64,000 bases of DNA from Alphaproteobacteria bacterium 46_93_T64 (GTDB lineage Bacteria; Pseudomonadota; Alphaproteobacteria; Sneathiellales; Sneathiellaceae): NCBI GenBank assembly GCA_002163135.1, contig MAAN01000017.1, positions 107,297-171,296 of the forward strand, read 5' to 3'. Positions 39,301 to 47,024 of the stretch are shown piece by piece. The position numbers and the translations under genes were made by a program. The notes beneath the pieces are model-generated. The model searched no databases. It was given only the letters and a program-made list of their open reading frames with translations, and had not been told where the DNA came from. Numbering within the stretch: position 1 is the stretch's first letter; each line of letters opens with the position of its first letter.

Positions 39301-39635
39301 ATTGAAAGGGTGTTCTTGTCGGGCCCTACGAAAACCAACCCTTCATCTGCGCAGCGAGCAGCAAAATCAGGATTTTCACTCAAAAACCCATACCCCGGAT
39401 GAACCGCATCCGCCCCGCATCGTTTTGCGGCCTTAATCACTTCATCAATATTAAGGTAGGCCGCGGGACCAACACCCGGCAACAATTCGGTCTCTTCCAT
39501 AAACTGAACATGTAACGCAGAAGCATCATCTTCAGGATAAACGGCTATACTGGTAAGGCCAAGTGAGCGGGCTGCGCGGGATACGCGAATTGCTATTTCT
39601 CCGCGATTAGCAATCAACAGACGTAAAGTAGACAT
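36357..39635 (-). CDS. Single-chain acyl-CoA carboxylase (BC-BCCP-CT fusion)
   Basis: Fusion of all three carboxylase activities in about 1092 residues. Biotin carboxylase spans about 1-445 (ANRGEIAIRV; ATP-grasp loop GGGGRGMRLV; EANPRIQVEH), biotin carrier about 490-560 with biotinyl Lys521 in EAMKMEHQ, and carboxyltransferase about 610-1092 (GRPGDVDINAAS in the N half; CDTPGFMVGPEAEK in the C half). The start at 39635 has GGAGG seven bases upstream. The order matches the homohexameric long-chain acyl-CoA carboxylases known from Mycobacterium and some proteobacteria; acetyl-CoA, propionyl-CoA and methylcrotonyl-CoA carboxylases usually use separate subunits. The acyl substrate is unknown. 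Confidence 0.88.
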   Translation of the reverse strand: MSTLRLLIANRGEIAIRVSRAARSLGLTSIAVYPEDDASALHVQFMEETELLPGVGPAAYLNIDEVIKAAKRCGADAVHPGYGFLSENPDFAARCADEGLVFVGPDKNTLSMLADKSAARGLAIELGVPVLAGRNEATSIEAAEQFFKELEVGSHMFIKAIAGGGGRGMRLVTCSAELVEAYKSASNEAEAAFGDGRVYVERFMPNARHIEVQILGDGSNVLHLHERDCSLQRRNQKILEIAPAIGLSKKLKQSLFGAALKIAAKVNYLGLGTFEFLVSAVDESFAFMEANPRIQVEHTITEEILGIDLVEAQLRVAMGATLEELDLRQSELIPRGFAVQARINAEIFDDLGNVRPAGGVISGHELPQGRGIRIDGSAHLGWAANPRYDSLLSKVIVSDPKADYRTILARTDQALADYGISGIETNITFLRALLQNKDVQNGCVSTRYVDENLPKLLAARPASKQIALATPFQSRADVGDIAPEGAESIVSSLMGTVVEISVQTGETVSKGQVVAVLEAMKMEHQIISEISGTILAIPVTIGETVNEQAALVYVTPGDVALVDVTQTGSIDFDEIRPDLAELLAKKNAILDAARPDAVAKRHSHGKCTVRENIDRLIDPGSLSEYGGLNIAAQRSRHSVETLERISPADGMVAGTASINGDLFEAQDAACVVLGYDYMVFAGTQGVMNHKKTDRLLHLAEARELPIIFYGEGGGGRPGDVDINAASTLDIPTFQTYARLSGLVPRIGIASGRCFAGNAALMGVSDLLIATEDTSIGMGGPAMIEGGGLGIYTPEEVGPVSMQSRNGVIDIVVKDEKAATDTAKNLLSYFQGAVKTWTHGDQRELRQVIPENRLRVYDIRKVIEVLADTDSIQEIRPNFAPGMITAFLRIEGQPLGLIANNPMHLGGAIDADASEKAARHIQLCDAFDIPILTLCDTPGFMVGPEAEKTALVRKTARFFAAFGSITVPVFTVILRKGYGLGAQAMGGGSMHAPFLCVSWPTGEMGPMGLEGAVRLGFKKELAAIDDEDERQNVFNVMVDEAYARGKAVNAAAFMEIDDVIDPAETRTRLAQGLKSVARPVRRSGKKRTFVDTW

Positions 39636-39732
39636 GTTCCTCCACGAGCGGGTAAACGCTTCTTCGTTATTTTCCCGCATGCTACACGGACCTGATCCAA
39701 TAGGAAAGATCCAGTGGCGAAACTATCGTGGA

Positions 39733-40167
39733 TTAATTTTGTGCAACTTGATGTTTTGCGGCCACCAACACGTGCTGTACTAGTGAATGCAATCCGTTGC
39801 TACGCGAAGGCGACAAATGCTTGCTAAGGCCCAAGTCATCAAGGAAACTAGTATCGACGGCGAGTATTTCTGCAGGCTTACGATTATCAAAAACTGCGAG
39901 AATTAAGGCAATTAAGCCGCTAACAATTATCGCGTCACTTATCGCTTTAAATCGAAGCCTATCGCCCTCCATGAAAGCAAGAAGCCAGACTTGAGACTGA
40001 CACCCTTGCATTAGGTTTTCATCGACCCTCAGCGCGTCAGGAAATTCTGGAAGTTTGCGCCCCAAATCAATCAAATAACCATATCTGTCCGTCCACTCGT
40101 CCAAAAATAGAAAAGCGTCTTTAAAATCCTGTATGGTATCTTCGGCAGATTGTAGTGCTTCTGGCAT
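39733..40167 (-). CDS. sufE: SufE-family sulfur acceptor
   Basis: Protein of 144 residues that accepts persulfide from a SufS-type desulfurase and stimulates it. The conserved segment is NLMQGCQSQVWL, with the acceptor cysteine; RYGYLIDLGRKLPEFPD upstream and GLIALILAVFDNRKPAEIL downstream fit the family. No other suf gene is adjacent; a separate desulfurase is cut by the left window edge. Lies between the carboxylase and glpD, on the same strand as both. Confidence 0.9.
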   Translation of the reverse strand: MPEALQSAEDTIQDFKDAFLFLDEWTDRYGYLIDLGRKLPEFPDALRVDENLMQGCQSQVWLLAFMEGDRLRFKAISDAIIVSGLIALILAVFDNRKPAEILAVDTSFLDDLGLSKHLSPSRSNGLHSLVQHVLVAAKHQVAQN

Positions 40168-40257
40168 TTGAGTTTCATCCGTACGGTTCGCATCACGTTG
40201 GGCCTGATCTAACAGGTTTTCAACAATAAAAGAACCCGCAAATACAAACCTTGTGCG

Positions 40258-41763
40258 CTAAACACATTTACGCTGATCAATCATCCAAATATCCAATGCC
40301 TCTATTTCTTCAGCGCTCATACGAAGCCCCAGCTTGCTCCGCCGCCACACGACATCTTCAGCTGTTCGTGCCCATTCGTTTTCTATCAGATATCGAACTT
40401 CCGTTTCCATAAGGTCTGAGCCGAAACAATGACCCAAATCGGATTTAGACCCGACATCATTCAACAGTGTGCCGGCTCGAGTTCCGTAAGAGCGGATATA
40501 GCGTTCAGCTGTCTTCTCAGCCAAGAACGGGTATTTTTCTGCTATTTCCTGAACAAGTCCCGAAAAACCGTCAACGTCAAAAGCACCACCGGGCAGAGTT
40601 GAGTGTTTTGTCCAACGGGGCCCTTTTGCTCCCAGAATATTTTCAACTTTTTCCATCATAGCTTCAGCCAAGCGACGATAAGTCGTTATTTTTCCGCCGA
40701 ATATGTTCAAAAGCGGCGCCTCATTTTCAGGGCCATCTTGTCTTAAGACATAATCGCGCGTTGCCTCCTGCGCCGTACTAGCACCATCATCATACAGCGG
40801 GCGAACACCTGAATAACTCCAGACAACATCTTCCACTTTTATTACATTCTGAAAATACTCGCTTGCAGCATTGCAGAGATAACTCACTTCTTCAGGAGTA
40901 ATATCAAAATGATTGAGTTCCCCTTTAAAATCATGATCAGTGGTCCCGATAAGAGTAAAATCTTGCTCATACGGAATAGCAAAAATTATCCGCTCGTCGG
41001 CGTTTTGGAATATATAACTTTTATCGTGATCGAATATTTTGGGCACAATAATATGACTACCTTGAACAAGGCGCACATTTTGGGCGTTTTCTTCCCCTAT
41101 CGAGCTCGTTAAAACCTTATCGACCCACGGTCCTGAAGCATTGATCAAAACTCGAGCTGTTTGTGTCTTCTCGATGCCTGTCTCAAGGTTTTTCGTCGTG
41201 ACTAGCCAATGTCCGTACTTCCGCTCTGCTTTGATGCAAGGCGTCCGTGTTTCTATTTGTGCGCCCTTTTTCTCCGCGTCCAATGCGTTCAGGACAACCA
41301 AACGCGCATCGTTTACCCAGCAATCAGAATATTCAAAGCCTTTATCGAAGATAGGTTTTAGTGGCGCGCCAGCGGCGTGCGTTTTTAAATCAAGAGTATT
41401 CGTTGCCGGTAATTTTTTACGTCCACCGATATGGTCATAAAGAAACAAACCAAGGCGCAAAAGCCAAGCCGGACGAAGCCCTTTATGATGCGGCAGGACA
41501 AAACGAAGTGGCCAGATGATATGTGGCGCCATGGCCCATAGAATTTCGCGCTCGCTCAACGCTTCGCGAACCAGACGAAATTCGTAATGCTCCAGATAAC
41601 GAAGACCGCCATGCACAAGCTTTGTCGCCTTTGACGACGTTCCGCTAGCCAGATCATTCATCTCGCAGAGGGCAACCGAATACCCTCGCCCGATTGCATC
41701 TCTTGCAATACCGCAACCGTTTATACCGCCGCCTATTATGAAAATATCGAAATCCGCTGACAT
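40258..41763 (-). CDS. glpD: Aerobic glycerol-3-phosphate dehydrogenase
   Basis: FAD-linked membrane-peripheral enzyme of 501 residues that oxidises glycerol-3-phosphate to dihydroxyacetone phosphate and reduces quinone. FAD-binding N-terminus DIFIIGGGINGCGIARDA, GLRYLEHYEFRLVREAL, INASGPWVD and SGVRPLYDD are family signatures; the C-terminal domain has THSTLPGG-type KHSTLPGGAF. Single gene with its own promoter region bearing two 19-bp repeats. It completes the route from GlpK. Confidence 0.95.
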   Translation of the reverse strand: MSADFDIFIIGGGINGCGIARDAIGRGYSVALCEMNDLASGTSSKATKLVHGGLRYLEHYEFRLVREALSEREILWAMAPHIIWPLRFVLPHHKGLRPAWLLRLGLFLYDHIGGRKKLPATNTLDLKTHAAGAPLKPIFDKGFEYSDCWVNDARLVVLNALDAEKKGAQIETRTPCIKAERKYGHWLVTTKNLETGIEKTQTARVLINASGPWVDKVLTSSIGEENAQNVRLVQGSHIIVPKIFDHDKSYIFQNADERIIFAIPYEQDFTLIGTTDHDFKGELNHFDITPEEVSYLCNAASEYFQNVIKVEDVVWSYSGVRPLYDDGASTAQEATRDYVLRQDGPENEAPLLNIFGGKITTYRRLAEAMMEKVENILGAKGPRWTKHSTLPGGAFDVDGFSGLVQEIAEKYPFLAEKTAERYIRSYGTRAGTLLNDVGSKSDLGHCFGSDLMETEVRYLIENEWARTAEDVVWRRSKLGLRMSAEEIEALDIWMIDQRKCV

Positions 41764-41795
41764 CAGTCCTCACTGCGTTCAACCTCGGTCACAAC

Positions 41796-41835
41796 AAAAC
41801 GAACAATACCGAAATTAAAATGAACAAATACGAAA
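41796..41835 (-). promoter_or_regulatory. Two tandem 19-bp repeats in the glpD promoter region
   Basis: Plus-strand AAAACGAACAATACCGAAA (41796-41814) and AAAATGAACAAATACGAAA (41817-41835) agree at 15 of 19 positions with a 21-base period, two helical turns. They lie 33-72 bases ahead of glpD. The half TTGTTCG resembles the TTCG core of known GlpR operators. Confidence 0.5.
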
Positions 41836-41992
41836 GTAAAAACAAAGTCAAAGAAAAAGCACATATATAGCAGTTTTTCACGATTTCCGGGAACTCTTCA
41901 CGAGCGAACAGTTAAAGATTTACTCTTTCTTGAGAATCCTTCTATATCCAATTGACGACTACGGGGAATCACGTGAAGGGGTTTGCGGAAAT

Positions 41993-42859
41993 ATGACTAC
42001 AGATCATCCAGAAATTGAATTTACGCCAATTATCGTTGGCGGTGCGATGAGGACTGGAACAAGCCTTCTCCAAAATATTCTCAGCTCAGCCCCGTCTTCC
42101 AACGATATGATGGTAGAATGTCAATATCTAACAGCACAACTATCACTGTATCTCAACTGGCGAAATAAAGACGAGCGCGCCCTGTCTGATTTCTTTGATG
42201 GAAACAAGGATTTTTTTGAGCACCTAAAATCCCTTGTTATTGATTTTATGATCCGCACACACAAACAACAAGGCGAACCCCAGCATCTAATTCTAAAGCA
42301 TCCTGAGATGACACCGTTTTTCCCGCTTCTGGCACAGCTCATTCCGTCCGCTCGGTTTGTTGCCACTGTACGAGATCCAAAAGACGTTGTGGCATCTATG
42401 TTAGCGGTAGCTGAAAGACAGCGAGAGCTTGGCCGCACGAGTAACATGAGGCAAGCTGGCCGCAATATGGAAGCTCTTACCAAATTGTTCCTCAATTTTT
42501 ATCGAGGGCTGAATCGCCTGCTAAACGAAAAGCCTAGGCGGTTACTCTTTGTGAAATACGAAACACTGGCAACGCAACCTCAGCGACTGTTTCCAGCATT
42601 AACCGATTTCACAGGTCTGGATTTTTCCAAGTACGATCCCGATGCCGACTGGAAATACACTCGACCAAGGGGCGTTAACAAAGCGTTCGATACAAAAATC
42701 AGAGGAAAAGGCTTAAGTAGCAGTTCAATTGGGAATTACAAAGACACATTGTCAAAGGATGAAATTGCGACTGTAGAAGAGACAGCAAAAAACTTTATGG
42801 AAGGTTTCCGATACCCAATGGTGGGGGGAAAAAATAATGCATTAAAGCAGCCCGACTGA
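41993..42859 (+). CDS. PAPS-dependent sulfotransferase family protein
   Basis: Protein of about 288 residues from MTTDHPEIEF. The 5'-phosphosulfate loop is IIVGGAMRTGTSLLQNIL and the 3'-phosphate motif is RDPKDVVASML; FVKYETLATQPQRLFPALTDFTGLD is the typical later segment. It would transfer sulfate from PAPS to a hydroxyl or amine of a glycan, lipid or small molecule. A longer frame from 41930 exists but lacks family character. The gene is alone between glpD (divergent) and a convergent kinase gene; no PAPS synthesis genes are near. Some relatives act on tyrosine; the acceptor is unknown. Confidence 0.82.
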   Translation: MTTDHPEIEFTPIIVGGAMRTGTSLLQNILSSAPSSNDMMVECQYLTAQLSLYLNWRNKDERALSDFFDGNKDFFEHLKSLVIDFMIRTHKQQGEPQHLILKHPEMTPFFPLLAQLIPSARFVATVRDPKDVVASMLAVAERQRELGRTSNMRQAGRNMEALTKLFLNFYRGLNRLLNEKPRRLLFVKYETLATQPQRLFPALTDFTGLDFSKYDPDADWKYTRPRGVNKAFDTKIRGKGLSSSSIGNYKDTLSKDEIATVEETAKNFMEGFRYPMVGGKNNALKQPD

Positions 42860-42860
42860 A

Positions 42861-44813
42861 TTAAGACTTTTTAATTCCGGCATCTGGGGCTGCAGTTCCA
42901 ATTGCATCCAATTTCGGATGTTCCTCTTCATGTTCGGCATAAGGAAGCAGAAGCCTAACTGTTGTCCCGATGCCCACTTCCGAGTAAATAGAAAGATGAC
43001 CATTGGATTGGCGAGCAAATCCATAGACCATACTTAAACCGAGCCCAGTCCCTTTTCCAACTTCTTTTGTGGTATAAAAAGGCTCAATTATGTGCGGCAT
43101 TTTTTCTTGAGATATACCGCAGCCAGTATCACTAATAATCAGGGAAACATATTTACCTGTAGAGATATCTCGCTCCATGGCTGCATAATTCTCATCAACC
43201 TCCCGATTGCGAAGTTCAATTGTAAGTATTCCTCCGTCCGGCATGGCGTCACGTGCGTTGATACATAAATTAAGCAATGCACTTTGCAGTCGCACCGCAT
43301 CAGCCTTGCAATACCAAAGATCTGTATCAAAGTCGGTTTTAACAGTGATGCTGCCTCCCAGCGTTCGCTTTACGACTTTCACCATTTTTTCGATATGTTG
43401 ATCAAGCAGGAATATACTCGGGGTTAAATCCTGCTTACTTGAAAACGCAAGCATACTTTGAGTAAGTTCAGCTCCGCGATCAGAGGCGCGCATAACCGCA
43501 TCTAAATAGTGAACAAGTTCCGGCCGATCATCCTCAACCGCTTCTTTCACCATCTCTGCATTACCTTGAATAACTGCTAACAGATTGTTGAAGTCATGGG
43601 CGACACCGCCAGTCAATTGTCCAACGGCTTCCATTTTCACGGACTGTTGATATTTTTCTTCCAAGATTACATGCTCAGTTATGTCCGAACTGCTTCCGCG
43701 ATACCCGATAAACTTATCATCATTGTCAAAATATGGAACGCCACTTGAGCGCACCCAGATTTTCTTCCCGGTATCCTTTCTGAAACGATATATAACCAAT
43801 TCCCGAAACGGTTTATGATCAGCCATAGTGTCTGATAATACGCGAAATGCTTTTTGGTTCCGCGATCCAGCGCCCGTAATATCTTCTAACATAAAGCCGA
43901 TATGGCCTTCTGTCGGAACACCTGTACTTTCCTCCACAACTCGAGAAATGAATGTGAAGCGGTGCTCTTCATCAGTTTCCCAGTACCAGTCCGTACTCGC
44001 CTTGGTAAAGTCGACTAATCTTCGTTCGCTCTCAAGCAATGCCTTCGATGTTTCAATTTCGTTCGTCGTATCTTTTGCAGAAAAATACACACATTTCTCA
44101 CCATCGGTATCAATGACTTCAGCATTAAGAGAAAGAACTCTTGTTTCGCCAGAGCGTGTTTGTAATTCAGCGTGATATCCGCGGATACTTGGGTTGTTTT
44201 TTATTCCTTGAACAATCTTATTTCTGTATTCAGAGTTTTTCCAGATGTTCAATTCAGTGGCCGTTTTTCCGATGACCTCTTCTCTGGTGTATCCCAGCGT
44301 TTTACACCAGGCCGCATTGACATCAATAAAAACACCCGTTTTCAACACGGAAAGCGAACAGATATTAGAGTCCGCGTCAAAAGCTGCCTGAAACAATCCT
44401 GAATGCTGGCGTAGTTCGTTTTCAAGCATTCTTTGTTCAGTAATATCCCGCTGAATACTGATAGTACCACCGTCAACTGTTGAACGCTCACTTACGGCGA
44501 TACATCTGCCATCCTTCAAATGAAGGTCGAAATTTCTTTTATGGAGCTCTTCAAAGGAATACCGCTCATTCAAAAAGTCGTCCGCACGGTCCTGATCAAA
44601 TCCCGGGGCCAAATTCCCCTTGGCTGCATCAATCTTTATGAGATCTATCGCATGAACGCCGGGACATGCTTCTTCATCAGAATAACCATACAAATCTTTG
44701 AAGTTCTGATTACAGCTAACCAAATAACCTTCCTTGTCATAAACAACAAAGGCATCGGAGCCATTCTCCAGCGCATCTTGCAGGATGCTATTCAAGCTAT
44801 GGTCTGATTTCAT
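42861..44813 (-). CDS. Soluble PAS sensor histidine kinase (orphan)
   Basis: Kinase of about 650 residues from MKSDHSLNSILQ, without spans. Three PAS units begin near residues 10, 140 and 265 (FVVYDKEGYLVSCNQNF; SVLKTGVFIDVNAAWCKTLG; WYWETDEEHRFTFIS), each with a PAC-like end. The kinase core has GGVAHDFNN with His406, INARDAMPDGG and FYTTKEVGKGTGLGL. The core matches those of the kinases at 4464 and 6404. No response regulator is adjacent. It is divergent from the type I secretion operon and ends one base beyond the sulfotransferase stop. Confidence 0.87.
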   Translation of the reverse strand: MKSDHSLNSILQDALENGSDAFVVYDKEGYLVSCNQNFKDLYGYSDEEACPGVHAIDLIKIDAAKGNLAPGFDQDRADDFLNERYSFEELHKRNFDLHLKDGRCIAVSERSTVDGGTISIQRDITEQRMLENELRQHSGLFQAAFDADSNICSLSVLKTGVFIDVNAAWCKTLGYTREEVIGKTATELNIWKNSEYRNKIVQGIKNNPSIRGYHAELQTRSGETRVLSLNAEVIDTDGEKCVYFSAKDTTNEIETSKALLESERRLVDFTKASTDWYWETDEEHRFTFISRVVEESTGVPTEGHIGFMLEDITGAGSRNQKAFRVLSDTMADHKPFRELVIYRFRKDTGKKIWVRSSGVPYFDNDDKFIGYRGSSSDITEHVILEEKYQQSVKMEAVGQLTGGVAHDFNNLLAVIQGNAEMVKEAVEDDRPELVHYLDAVMRASDRGAELTQSMLAFSSKQDLTPSIFLLDQHIEKMVKVVKRTLGGSITVKTDFDTDLWYCKADAVRLQSALLNLCINARDAMPDGGILTIELRNREVDENYAAMERDISTGKYVSLIISDTGCGISQEKMPHIIEPFYTTKEVGKGTGLGLSMVYGFARQSNGHLSIYSEVGIGTTVRLLLPYAEHEEEHPKLDAIGTAAPDAGIKKS

Positions 44814-45247
44814 GTCACGCAGGCGCCACGACCTCCTAGATATTTTCAAACATTTCAAAACCAAACATTAGATATATAGATAAACTGCCACATCGGTTAG
44901 GTCAAGTAACAGGCGAGTACAGATACCAATAACAGCTTACGTCTTATTGACGACACTACCATATATTTTAACAGCATTTTCCCGTCAAAATATACCTTTC
45001 AGCCTAAATTGTAGTCTCAATCAAGTAGTTACGAACATCAGACTTCACACTAAAGATCATAATATAGTCGTAAAAAAGTCAAATTAATCAAAGCTATAGA
45101 GGATAAAAATAATTTTGTTATTTAAGAAAAGAACCCAAAATTTTACCAAAATTAAATCTTTACCATCAATTATAGTTAACAAGGGCGCCCAAGAACTTGA
45201 CCTGCGGTTGTATATTTAGCTATTGCTTATTAAAAGGTAAATTCGGT
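44814..45247. other. A/T-rich divergent gap, no gene seen
   Basis: About 430 bases between the PAS kinase and the secretion operon. I see no coding frame. TATATTTT (44962-44969) and AAAATATA (44987-44994) form an inverted repeat, and A/T-rich sequence suggests both promoters. Confidence 0.6.
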
Positions 45248-47020
45248 TTGAGAAAAATAACTCACGATGATGATAAACCGATGCTACGGCAATCGAGTAT
45301 GCCAACGGCCGGGAAAACCCGCGCCGACATCATTGTTGCGTCCACTGCCCTAAATCTGCTAGCGCTTGCGCTTCCCGTCATGATCTTGCAAGTCTATGAT
45401 AGAATTATCCCAAACAATGCGACAGAGACACTCATTCTTCTCATATTAGGGGTGGGTCTTGCACTTCTTCTTGAGGCATTTTTCCGCTTGGCCCGATCTT
45501 ATATCACGGCTTTTACTGGCGCACAGTTCGAACACATCACTGGATGTCGGGCATTGGGCCGCACTTTAGGCACGAATATTGCTCGATTTGAGAGTGAAGC
45601 TGCAGGCGTTTACTTGCACCGGTTTAACGCTATTGACAGCTTACGCGAATTTATGTCTGGCAGCAATTTGCTCGTATTTGTCGACCTACCCTTCGCAGTA
45701 ATCTTCATCGGTATGGTCGGATATATTGGTGGATCTCTTGTTGTTGTCCCCATTGCACTCCTTGTTATTTTTGGATTGATTACTCTTTTCGTCGGTCGAA
45801 GTCTGAGAACGTCACTGGGAGAGAGATCTGTCTGGGAAGACAGGCGCTATAACTTTTTAATCGAGGTTTTGACCGGAATTCATACCGTCAAAGGCCTCGC
45901 TCTAGAAGCCCAAATGATCAGGCGGTACGAGCGGTTACAGGAAACTACCGCTGGGATACTCAAGAAAATCGCGTTTCAAAACAATATAGCCCAAGGGCTT
46001 GGAGCTATTTTTTCTCAAATAACGCTAGTGAGCGTCGCTGCATTTGGTTCTATTTTAGTAATTGACGGGTATCTTACGATCGGTGGGCTTGCAGCCTGCA
46101 CATTACTTTCAGGCCGTGCCCTACAACCGCTCCTACGTGCGATGGGTGTCTGGACGCATTATCAAAACATCAAACTGGCAAAACACCGGGTAAATGCACT
46201 GTTGGAACTTCCGCAAGCCGAAAGACTGCACACACCCATCAACAATGACGCCGCCTCAAGTCAGCCCTTGCTAGATGATGCGAAAATTGGCCACAGCCTA
46301 ACGTTCGAAAATGTCAGCTTCACATATGAAGATGATGGGGAACTATTGTTTGAAAATATTTCTGCTAGCTTTAACGCAGGCTCTACTACTGCAATTGTCG
46401 GCACCAATAGTAGCGGAAAATCAACATTTTTGTGGCTCGCCATGGGGTTATTACCGGTTACTTCAGGTCGAATTCTCCTAAATGGAGTAGATATTCTCTC
46501 TCTGCCCCAAAATGAATTACACAACAGAATTGCGTATCTACCTCAAAATGGCGCTATTTTTCAGGGCACCGTTATGGAAAACCTGACAACGTTCAGGAAG
46601 GGTACTTATATTGATGAGGCACTGAAACAATCAGAGCTTCTAGGTCTGGACAACTTTATAAAGCGCTTACCCTTTGGCTATGACACCATGATTGGGGACG
46701 GAGCTACAGATAGTTTACCCGGTGGTATCCGGCAAAGAATTGCGATCGCTCGGGCACTCGTTAGCAAACCAGATATCATACTTTTTGACGAAGCTAATAC
46801 GTCACTGGATGCCGCGGGTGACGAAATTCTTAAGAACACGCTTCTGCACCTTCAAGGGAGAAGCACTATTCTTTTGGTCAGCTTACGACCCTCACTCCTC
46901 AAAATTGCTGATATCGGATACCGGATTAAAAACAAGAACCTTGCACACACTCCGATTGAAAATTTGGTTCAGTTTAAAAAAACGGCCTCCAGTGAGCCTA
47001 CTAAGAAAAAAACGGTATAA
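45248..47020 (+). CDS. Type I secretion ABC protein 1 (degenerate H-loop)
   Basis: Membrane ABC half-transporter of about 590 residues: six-span domain, then ATPase. There is no N-terminal C39 region. Walker A GTNSSGKST and Walker B IILFDEANTSLD are present, but the signature is LPGGIRQR and the H-loop reads VSLRPS, with Leu where the switch histidine should be. The start is uncertain: TTG at 45248 has AAAAGG ten bases upstream, TTG at 45197 and ATG at 45281 are alternatives. The second ABC gene follows after four bases, so the two probably pair; this subunit would hold the non-hydrolysing site. Substrate unknown. Confidence 0.85.
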   Translation: MRKITHDDDKPMLRQSSMPTAGKTRADIIVASTALNLLALALPVMILQVYDRIIPNNATETLILLILGVGLALLLEAFFRLARSYITAFTGAQFEHITGCRALGRTLGTNIARFESEAAGVYLHRFNAIDSLREFMSGSNLLVFVDLPFAVIFIGMVGYIGGSLVVVPIALLVIFGLITLFVGRSLRTSLGERSVWEDRRYNFLIEVLTGIHTVKGLALEAQMIRRYERLQETTAGILKKIAFQNNIAQGLGAIFSQITLVSVAAFGSILVIDGYLTIGGLAACTLLSGRALQPLLRAMGVWTHYQNIKLAKHRVNALLELPQAERLHTPINNDAASSQPLLDDAKIGHSLTFENVSFTYEDDGELLFENISASFNAGSTTAIVGTNSSGKSTFLWLAMGLLPVTSGRILLNGVDILSLPQNELHNRIAYLPQNGAIFQGTVMENLTTFRKGTYIDEALKQSELLGLDNFIKRLPFGYDTMIGDGATDSLPGGIRQRIAIARALVSKPDIILFDEANTSLDAAGDEILKNTLLHLQGRSTILLVSLRPSLLKIADIGYRIKNKNLAHTPIENLVQFKKTASSEPTKKKTV

Positions 47021-47024
47021 CTAG

